Below, piece after piece: positions 1 to 5,910 of a DNA stretch of 10,124 nucleotides (position 1 is the first letter of the stretch; every line of letters begins with the position of its first letter). The position numbers and the translations under genes are program-made. Source of the DNA: Treponema sp. (GTDB lineage: Bacteria > Spirochaetota > Spirochaetia > Treponematales > Breznakiellaceae); contig JAIRRU010000132.1 in assembly GCA_031255815.1 (NCBI GenBank), positions 1 to 10,124 of the forward strand. The letters are read 5' to 3'. The notes beneath the pieces are model-generated. The model had not been told where the DNA came from and did no database searches. It was given only the letters and a program-made list of their open reading frames with translations.

Positions 1-23
1 GGTAAAGGGATAGCCGCTAACCA

Positions 24-117
24 CACGAACACCACGAACTTTTACTCCGATAGCCCTGGCTTTGCCAAGATTTCCGGTGTCCGGGGAAGTTTTGGGCTAA
101 GGTTCGTGCCGTTCGTG
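24..117. repeat. Imperfect inverted repeat with CACGAAC half-sites
   Basis: The left arm (24-39) holds two copies of CACGAAC separated by 2 bases, and the right arm (102-117) holds two copies of GTTCGTG separated by 2 bases. The arms are complementary at 14 of 16 positions, the two central bases being the mismatches, and enclose about 62 bases. No ORF, tRNA or Rho-independent terminator lies here. It looks like a dispersed intergenic repeat. Membership of a genome-wide family is inferred, not shown by this window. Confidence 0.6.
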
Positions 118-240
118 GCAAAATTTCCCGGCAGCCCGGTAAGCCGGCGGGTTTATCAGGTACTTTAGCCCAAGCAGAGCACGCGTATCCAGTCTCTATT
201 CAAAAGGCGGATAAAAAGTTGAAGATGAAAAAAGAATATT

Positions 241-326
241 TTAACCGCGAAGGCGCGCAAAGGGACACGGAGGAATGAATAAACGCCCCTTCTCCCCGCC
301 TTCGCGCGCCTTCTTCTTTGCGGTAA
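241..326. repeat. Imperfect inverted repeat with GGCGCGC core
   Basis: The arms 249-263 and 299-313 are complementary at 14 of 15 positions around a GGCGCGC core. A further outer match pairs the TTAACCGC at 241-248 with GCGGTAA at 320-326, the right arm carrying about six extra bases. The loop is about 35 bases. It lies just upstream of the PocR-AraC regulator and is distinct in sequence from the repeat at 24-117. Could be a REP- or MITE-like spacer element or a long mRNA hairpin; no flanking duplication was seen. Confidence 0.55.
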
Positions 327-383
327 ATTTCTTTAAATTCTCCATGCAATCCGTCATCTCATTGTTGTTTGGATACTAGTCAG

Positions 384-1772
384 ATGGATCCTTCCGGCGC
401 CTCATTTATAGACGAGTCCCCTTCCCTGGCGGAGCTGGTGGATCTGAAAGAGATCCAGCGGCTTTTTTACTATTTTTCCGTGGTAACCGGACTGGACGTG
501 GCGCTTTTCGACTTTTCAGGCCGGGAGATTCTGGCCAACCGGAAGGGAAACACGGTCTGCGAATCGGCCGGGAACTGCCGCAAATGCCGGAAGCACATTT
601 CCTATGGGGGGATGATGTCCCAGGATCTGGGAGAGCCCTATATCTGCTCCTGCGGATGCGGGCTTATCATGTGTTTTTCCCCGGTAATGTTTGAGGAAAG
701 GCTTATCGGGATTATCGCCTGCGGGCCGGTTCTGCTCTGGGAAGCCGACGAAGTGGCGGTTTCGGAGTTCACCGAAAAGACCCGCGATATGAACATCCAT
801 GTGGAGGCGGAGGATCTGCTCCGTTCCGCCACTTCCTGCAGCTGCGTGAATATGACCAGCACCTCCCAGCTTCTCTTTATCACGGTGAACAGCATTACCC
901 GGGAACACAGCGTTTTTTTAAAACAGCGGGCCCAGATCACCAGGCAGCAGCAGCGGATCGCCGATCTCCTCATAGACCGGAAGAACTCGGGCAAGGCCGC
1001 CGCGCAGAGGAAGGGCAGCTACCCTGTTGAAACGGAAAAAGAGCTTATCGAAGTGGTGAAAAACGGCAACCGGGAACAGGCAAAGCGTATCCTCAACATA
1101 CTCCTGGGGGAAATTTTCTCTTTTGCCGACGGCAATATGGACACTATCCGGGCCCGGCTTTTTGAGCTGGTGGCCTTTTTCTCCCGGGCCGCGGTCGAAT
1201 CCGGGGCTCCGGTAGAAGCCGTTAACGGGACGGTCGAAGGATCCTTCAGGATGTTCGGCAAGGATACGGGCTTCGAGGAACTCTGTTTCCTGGCGGGAGA
1301 GGCCATGGAGGCCTTCATCGGCGCCCTGTCCTTTGAGGGCGGCAGGCAGAAACGATCGCGCCACCTTGCCAGGGCGGTGGAGTATATCGGGGAACACTAC
1401 GCCGATGACATCACCCTCCATTCGGTGGCGGGCGCCGTATACATCAGCGAATTCTACCTGAGCCACCTGTTCCGCAAGGAGATGGACACCACCTTTTCTG
1501 ATTATGTCAGCCGGGTACGGATAGACAGGGCCAAGACCATCCTGAAAAAAGCCCTGGATATCAGGATCCAGGAGCTTTCCGAAATTGTGGGATTTAACGA
1601 CGCGAACTACTTTGCCAAATCCTTCAAGAAACTTACCGGACAAAGCCCCCGGGAGTACCAGGCGTCTTTCATTCGTAGCGAAGGGTTTGATACCCAGGAG
1701 CCCGGAGGCAGGGGCGATCAGCCCGGGGGCCAGCCCAGCGGACGGCCGCCCAGGACATGGCAGTGGATATGA
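384..1772 (+). CDS. PocR-domain AraC-family transcriptional regulator
   Basis: Cytoplasmic one-component regulator. Counting from a TTG codon at 369, residues about 25-180 resemble the PocR ligand-binding domain, with cysteines at 64, 70, 73, 93, 95, 97 and 102. A helical middle (about 185-325) follows. Residues about 329-431 form a double helix-turn-helix AraC domain, with the typical 'SEIVGFNDANYFAKSFKK' second helix region and a closing 'TGQSPREY'. About 36 residues follow that motif, more than is usual; the last 18 or so are coded by DNA shared with the opposing HIT gene. I chose the ATG at 384 because a weak GGA (371-373) lies 10 bases upstream, while the in-frame TTG at 369 has no ribosome site; the frame is closed by a TAA at 324-326. 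The ligand and targets are unknown. Known PocR proteins control cobalamin or propanediol genes, but neither is present here. Confidence 0.85.
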   Translation: MDPSGASFIDESPSLAELVDLKEIQRLFYYFSVVTGLDVALFDFSGREILANRKGNTVCESAGNCRKCRKHISYGGMMSQDLGEPYICSCGCGLIMCFSPVMFEERLIGIIACGPVLLWEADEVAVSEFTEKTRDMNIHVEAEDLLRSATSCSCVNMTSTSQLLFITVNSITREHSVFLKQRAQITRQQQRIADLLIDRKNSGKAAAQRKGSYPVETEKELIEVVKNGNREQAKRILNILLGEIFSFADGNMDTIRARLFELVAFFSRAAVESGAPVEAVNGTVEGSFRMFGKDTGFEELCFLAGEAMEAFIGALSFEGGRQKRSRHLARAVEYIGEHYADDITLHSVAGAVYISEFYLSHLFRKEMDTTFSDYVSRVRIDRAKTILKKALDIRIQELSEIVGFNDANYFAKSFKKLTGQSPREYQASFIRSEGFDTQEPGGRGDQPGGQPSGRPPRTWQWI

Positions 1773-2062
1773 TCCACCGTCTGCCCGCCGTCCGCTTTGC
1801 AGTTGATCACGAAGCGCGCGCCCCGCTCGGCGCAGCCCTGCTCCGCCGCCAGTTCCTGGGCCTTGTAGAGGAGCCGCCCCAGGAGGGCCTCGCCGCCCTT
1901 TTCCAGTTCCATCACATTGGGGATGTGCCGCTTGGGGATCACCAGAAAATGTACCGGGGCCTGGGGGTTTGCATCGTGAAAGGCCAGGGTTTCCCCGTCC
2001 TCGTAGATTTTTTTGGCGGGTATTTCGCCCTTCACGATCTTACAGAAGATACAGTCTGCCAT
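1718..2062 (-). CDS. HIT/HINT-family purine nucleotide phosphohydrolase
   Basis: A 114-residue protein of the HINT branch of the histidine triad superfamily, whose members hydrolyse adenosine phosphoramidates and related nucleotides. The N-terminus begins MADCIFCKIVKGEIP, typical of the branch, followed by 'VIPKRHI'. The triad is HIHCHVL at residues 98-104, with His100 the expected nucleophile, and the end 'GGRPLGWPPG' is the usual HINT C-terminus, so the gene is full length. An in-frame ATG at 2080 would add six residues (MRECSK), but a GGGAG (about 2073-2077) sits 9 bases before the ATG at 2062, which I take as the start. It lies on the same strand as mntP, 134 bp downstream of it, and its last 55 bp overlap the opposing AraC-type gene. 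Confidence 0.93.
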   Translation of the reverse strand: MADCIFCKIVKGEIPAKKIYEDGETLAFHDANPQAPVHFLVIPKRHIPNVMELEKGGEALLGRLLYKAQELAAEQGCAERGARFVINCKADGGQTVDHIHCHVLGGRPLGWPPG

Positions 2063-2095
2063 TTTACTACACTCCCGCATTTTATTAGAGTTGAA

Positions 2096-2128
2096 CTTGT
2101 TCCAAAACCCGGCTGGTTCTTGAACAAG
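2096..2128 (-). other. Stem-loop between mntP and the HIT gene
   Basis: Bases 2096-2109 and 2115-2128 form arms complementary at 12 of 14 positions with a 5-base loop (2110-2114). Read on the minus strand one of the two mismatches becomes a G-U pair. No T-tract follows on either strand, so a classic intrinsic terminator is unlikely. It would sit in the mntP-HIT spacer of the transcript, about 34 bases before the HIT start, and could be a processing or stability hairpin or a protein-binding palindrome. Confidence 0.5.
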
Positions 2129-2196
2129 CCTAAGGTAAAATTGCCGGGCTATCGGTTCGTGCCTGCCCGTAAAGCTTGCCGCCTAGCGGCCGGGCT

Positions 2197-2835
2197 CTAA
2201 TTCCCCCCGGCAAGGTGTTCGATTAATATCTTCGCGCCCACGATAATGAGCATCAGGCCTCCGGCAAGGCCGGCCCACTTCTCGAAGATCTTCCCCAGCC
2301 GGCGGCCGAACTCGAAGCCGATCATGCAGCACAGGAAAGTTACCACGCCGATGATAGAAGCGTTGCGCCATATCCCCTGGTCGAGGAGGCTGAAGGATAC
2401 CCCCACCGCCAGGGCGTCTATGCTGGTGGCTATAGAGACGGCCAGGAGCGGCCCCATGCTGCGGATATCCGCGATCCTGTCCCGCCCTTCCCCCTTATCC
2501 GCCGGGGATTCGCCGGGCTGGGGGGGATTCCCCGCGGCCTTCTTGCCGGAGCGCAGGGATTCCAGCGCCATCTTTCCGCCGATAAAACTCAGGAGGGCGA
2601 AAACCACCCAATGGTCAAAGGGGTTGATGTAAGAGGCGAAGGCGCTTCCCAGAAACCAGCCCGCTACGGGCATGAGGAACTGGAAGAGGCCGAAGAAGAA
2701 ACTGGAGCGCAGCGCGTAAAAAAACTTGAGCCCGGGGATGGCGATGCCGGAACCGACGGAAATGGCAAAGGCGTCCATGGAAAGGGAAAAACCGATAAGC
2801 ACGACGGGGATCAGCTCCGTAAAGTAACGCGCCAC
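2197..2835 (-). CDS. mntP: MntP-type manganese efflux pump
   Basis: A 212-residue inner-membrane protein of the MntP family, whose members export Mn2+. It has six predicted hydrophobic segments in two related halves. Each half carries the family's conserved Asp motif: 'SLSMDAFAISVG' (Asp21) and 'ATSIDALAVGVS' (Asp140). A hydrophilic loop at about residues 96-126 separates the halves and is somewhat long. Translation starts at a GTG six bases past the holA stop, with no strong ribosome site of its own, so translational coupling to holA is likely. No yybP-ykoY (Mn) riboswitch is visible ahead of it, as expected for an internal operon gene. Confidence 0.9.
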   Translation of the reverse strand: MARYFTELIPVVLIGFSLSMDAFAISVGSGIAIPGLKFFYALRSSFFFGLFQFLMPVAGWFLGSAFASYINPFDHWVVFALLSFIGGKMALESLRSGKKAAGNPPQPGESPADKGEGRDRIADIRSMGPLLAVSIATSIDALAVGVSFSLLDQGIWRNASIIGVVTFLCCMIGFEFGRRLGKIFEKWAGLAGGLMLIIVGAKILIEHLAGGN

Positions 2836-2840
2836 CGGAT

Positions 2841-3887
2841 CTACCGCCGCCCCGGTCTGGAAAAAGCGCCGCCGGCCCGCTTGTTCACCGTGATCTGATA
2901 CAAAAAAAGCTCCATAAGCAGGGTTTCCAGCGGGCCGCCCCCGGAACGGACGCGGATATCGTATTCCGCGGCAAGGGCAAGCAGCCGATCCGCCCCGCCG
3001 GGCCCGTAAAGCCGGCGGGCCTCGGCAAAGTCCGCCCTGGCCTTGGGATGGCTAAATCCCGCCTGGCGGAGCGCCCCGTCGCTCAGGTTCCCCGAATCCG
3101 CCAGGGCCTCGTAGTCCCGGAGCTTGCGGAAACTGCTGACGAGCCCGCTCAGGATACGCACCGGCTCCTCCTTCGCCCCCAGCAGGCTGTGCAGGGACTC
3201 AAGGCTCTTGGAAAGATCCCCCCAGGCGATGCGTGAAAAAAGGGTAAAGGCCGATTCCTCCCGGCTGTGGGAGAGCCAGTCCTCCACGTCCGCCGCGCTG
3301 AGGGTTCTGTTTTTCCCTAGAAAGAGGATCAGCCGGGAACATTCCCGGCCCAGAGCCTCGGTATTGTTTTCCACCATTTCGAGGATCGCCGCCACCCCCT
3401 CCTCGTCTATCCGGCAGCCTTCCCGGCGGAAAAAATCACGAACCCATTCGGTCTTTTGGTTTTCAAAAAGTTCCCAGAAAACCCGCCGCCGCCGGGGAGG
3501 GGGAACCGCGTCTTCCAGGGACTTTGCCGCGCGGGACTCGTCCGAAACAAGGATCAGCACAGTCCGGGGCTGGGGGAATTTCAGGCAGGAGCTGAAAAGC
3601 CTTATGTCCTCTTTTTCCTTTTCCTTGATGGCTTCGGCGTTTTTGACGATAAAGAGCCGGGTATCGGCAAAGAGCGAACCGTTACGCAGCACATCGGCGA
3701 TAGCGGCGGCCGGGGTTTCCCCGGCGTAGAAGACCGTTTCCTCAGCCGGAACGCCGTTAGCGGCAAGATCCCGGCGTATATCGGCAATGGCGTCCGCTTT
3801 CTTCCCCCTTTCGGGGCCCAGAAAGAGAAAACAGCATCCCTCTTCGATTTCTTTGGCGGAAAGGCCCGCCGGGGCGTTTACCGCCAT
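2841..3887 (-). CDS. holA: DNA polymerase III delta subunit
   Basis: A 348-residue protein matching the usual length of the clamp-loader delta subunit, which opens the beta sliding clamp during loading. It shows the degenerate AAA+ N-terminal region without a P-loop ('CCFLFLGPERGKKADAI', about residues 18-34), then 'LFADTRLFIVKNAEAIKEK', 'TVLILVSDE', and the mid-domain 'NNTEALGRECSRLILF'. The 'AFTLFSRIAWGD' and 'ILSGLVSSFRKL' regions resemble the C-terminal collar domain. Sequence conservation in this family is low, so the call rests on the order of these blocks. The ATG lies 6 bp after the lexA stop, without a clear ribosome site of its own. Confidence 0.88.
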   Translation of the reverse strand: MAVNAPAGLSAKEIEEGCCFLFLGPERGKKADAIADIRRDLAANGVPAEETVFYAGETPAAAIADVLRNGSLFADTRLFIVKNAEAIKEKEKEDIRLFSSCLKFPQPRTVLILVSDESRAAKSLEDAVPPPRRRRVFWELFENQKTEWVRDFFRREGCRIDEEGVAAILEMVENNTEALGRECSRLILFLGKNRTLSAADVEDWLSHSREESAFTLFSRIAWGDLSKSLESLHSLLGAKEEPVRILSGLVSSFRKLRDYEALADSGNLSDGALRQAGFSHPKARADFAEARRLYGPGGADRLLALAAEYDIRVRSGGGPLETLLMELFLYQITVNKRAGGAFSRPGRR

Positions 3888-3893
3888 GGGCGA

Positions 3894-4499
3894 TTAATAA
3901 CTGCGGATGATATGGGCAAGCCGTCCCAGAAGCCGTATATTCTGGCTGTAGATGGGAGGATAACCGGGGTTCTCTGCCTGAAGCTTCACCCGCTTGCTTT
4001 CCCTGAAGAAACGCTTAAGGGTAACCGCCTCGTCCACCACGGCCACCACGATCTCCCCGTTCTTCGCGATGGACTGCTTTTCGATTACCGCCGTATCCCC
4101 GTCCATGATGCCCGCGCCGACCATGGAATCCCCCCGCACCTTAAGGGCGAAGTACTTCCGGTTTTTTTTCAACAGGGCGTCGTTTATCTGAACGGCCCCG
4201 TCCCAGTTCTCTTCCGACAGAATGGGAACCCCGGCGGCAACGGTTCCCAGGAGGGGAATTTCCACCAGCCGGTTCAGGCTGGTTCGCCCTTCCCCAACCA
4301 GTTCCATGGTTCGGGAACGCTTGTCCTCCTGCTTCAGCACCCCTTTCCTCTTCAGGGCGGTTACATGATCGTGGGCGCCCTTTACAGAGATAGAGAAGAA
4401 GTCCCCTATCTCCCGTATAGTAGGGGGATAATTGTGCTGGTTGATGTATCCGGCGATAAAAGACAACACTTCCTTTTGGCGTTGGGTAAGCTCTTTCAT
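3894..4499 (-). CDS. lexA: LexA SOS repressor
   Basis: A 201-residue LexA with an N-terminal winged helix (about 1-65: 'LTQRQKEVLSFI', 'YPPTIREIGDFFSIS') and a C-terminal S24-type autoprotease domain. The self-cleavage bond is Ala89-Gly90 in 'GTVAAGVPIL'; the catalytic Ser125 is in 'VRGDSMVGAGI' and Lys162 in 'VTLKRFF'. Ser and Lys are 37 residues apart, as in E. coli LexA, so the protein should be cleavable by RecA-activated autoproteolysis. The recognition helix (about 38-50, 'VKGAHDHVTALKR') differs from the proteobacterial and Bacillus versions, so its operator is probably different too. The ribosome site AAAGGA about 8 bases upstream lies in the end of the response regulator gene, whose stop is 4 bp away. 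Confidence 0.95.
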   Translation of the reverse strand: MKELTQRQKEVLSFIAGYINQHNYPPTIREIGDFFSISVKGAHDHVTALKRKGVLKQEDKRSRTMELVGEGRTSLNRLVEIPLLGTVAAGVPILSEENWDGAVQINDALLKKNRKYFALKVRGDSMVGAGIMDGDTAVIEKQSIAKNGEIVVAVVDEAVTLKRFFRESKRVKLQAENPGYPPIYSQNIRLLGRLAHIIRSY

Positions 4500-4503
4500 C
4501 GGT

Positions 4504-5910
4504 TCAATCCTTTCCGCCCGATCCGTTTAGGGCGACATTAAATTTTCGTATTTTCGCGTGGAGGTTACTGGGGTACACGCCGATAGCCTCCGCAGTACGA
4601 GTTACTATACCACGGTTCCGGGAAAGTTGGAATTCCAGGTAAACCTTCTCAAAGGCCTCTTTCGCCTCGTTGTACTTCATCTCAAAAATATTTGCGGGAA
4701 AGATATCCCCCGCCCCCGCGCTTTCCGCCGGAGGCGCCCCGCCGCCGAAAAGCTCCGGGGTCTTAAGCAAGAGGCCCCGTAATTCCTTTTCACCGAGGCT
4801 GCTGCCAGTATACATCACTCCAATCCGTTCCGCCAGATTCCTCAGCTCCCGGATGTTCCCGGGCCAGGAGTAAGCGGCAAGGAAGTCCAGCGCCTCCGCG
4901 GTGAATTCCGCCGTCCCGTCCCCCAGATCCTTAAGAAAGTGCCTGAGCAGCAAGGGCACGTCTTCGGGCCTTTCCCGCAGCGGGGGGATATGGATGGGGA
5001 TAACGTTCAGGCGGAAAAAAAGATCCTGCCGGAACCGGCCCGCCTCACATTCCTTTACCAGATCCTTGTTGCTTGCCGCCAGGATACGCACGTCGGTCTC
5101 GATGGTCGTTTCCCCCCCCAGCCGCTCGATTTTCTGCTCCTGTATGGCCCGCAGCACTTTGGCCTGGGCGGAAAGGGACATGTCCCCAATCTCGTCCAGA
5201 AAGAGGGTTCCCCCGCGGGCCAGCTCGAAACGGCCCTTGCGGGAGGAAACCGCATCGGTAAAGGCCCCCTTTTCGTGGCCGAACAGCTCGCTTTCGATGA
5301 GGGTTTCGGGAATGGCGGCGCAGTTCACCTCCACAAAAGCCCGGCCGGCCCGGGAAGAAGCGTTGTGGATGGCCCGGGCCACCAGTTCCTTTCCGGTTCC
5401 GTTCTCCCCGCTGATGAGGATCCGGGCCTCGCTGGCGGCAGCCTGCCGGATAAGGGTGCGGACTGTCTCTATGCCCTGGCTGATCCCGATAATTTCGTCC
5501 TTCAGGAAGGCCTTGTTCCGCCTCAGGTTCCGGTTCTCCTTCCGCAGCTTCTGCATTTCCAGCGCGTTGCGGCAGAGGGTCAGCACCTTGTCCAGGGAAA
5601 GGGGTTTCTCCAGAAAATCGAAGGCCCCAAGCTTTACCGCCCGGACGGCCATGTCTATGCTGGCGTGGCCGGAGATAACCACCACCTCAAGTTCGGGCCA
5701 GTCCTTGCGGATCCGCTCCAGAGCCTCCATCCCTCCCAGTTTGGGGAGCAGCACGTCAAGGAAAACCAGATCCACCGCTTCCCGATCCAGTATCTCAAGC
5801 CCCAGGATCGCGTCTTCCGCCGCCAGGACATGGTAAGCTTCGTCCTCCAGGATAGACGCGAGCGTCTGCCGGATTCCCGCCTCGTCATCAATAATCAGGA
5901 TAAGCGCCAT
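4504..5910 (-). CDS. NtrC-family sigma-54-dependent response regulator
   Basis: A 468-residue activator with three domains. The receiver domain (1-115) has the acidic pocket Asp8/Asp9, phosphoacceptor Asp52 ('LVFLDVLLP'), Ser80 and Lys102 ('EKP'). The AAA+ sigma-54 interaction domain (about 138-370) has Walker A 'GENGTGKE' (168-175) and Walker B 'LFLDEIG' (236-242). The sigma-54 contact loop reads GAFTDA (215-220) instead of GAFTGA. A Fis-type helix-turn-helix closes the protein ('RTAEAIGVYPSNLHAKIRK'). Partnership with the upstream NtrY-like kinase is clear: the kinase stop and this ATG share one base (TAATG). NtrC, NtrX and AtoC subtypes cannot be separated safely; the pairing with an NtrY-like kinase favours NtrX. 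Confidence 0.95.
   Translation of the reverse strand: MALILIIDDEAGIRQTLASILEDEAYHVLAAEDAILGLEILDREAVDLVFLDVLLPKLGGMEALERIRKDWPELEVVVISGHASIDMAVRAVKLGAFDFLEKPLSLDKVLTLCRNALEMQKLRKENRNLRRNKAFLKDEIIGISQGIETVRTLIRQAAASEARILISGENGTGKELVARAIHNASSRAGRAFVEVNCAAIPETLIESELFGHEKGAFTDAVSSRKGRFELARGGTLFLDEIGDMSLSAQAKVLRAIQEQKIERLGGETTIETDVRILAASNKDLVKECEAGRFRQDLFFRLNVIPIHIPPLRERPEDVPLLLRHFLKDLGDGTAEFTAEALDFLAAYSWPGNIRELRNLAERIGVMYTGSSLGEKELRGLLLKTPELFGGGAPPAESAGAGDIFPANIFEMKYNEAKEAFEKVYLEFQLSRNRGIVTRTAEAIGVYPSNLHAKIRKFNVALNGSGGKD

Noticed and set aside
1718..1806. Short plus-strand open frames across the AraC/HIT junction (for example 1585-1806) as a separate small gene
   Set aside because: Proline- and arginine-rich shadow sequence with no ribosome site or recognisable motif.
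2079..2084. -10-like TAAAAT for a separate HIT promoter on the minus strand
   Set aside because: No acceptable -35 lies 16-18 bases upstream, and the predicted start would cut into the ribosome site.
2178..2190. GCCGC-TAG-GCGGC hairpin just after the mntP stop as an intrinsic terminator
   Set aside because: The stem is only 5 bp and no T-tract follows on the minus strand, so termination is not supported.
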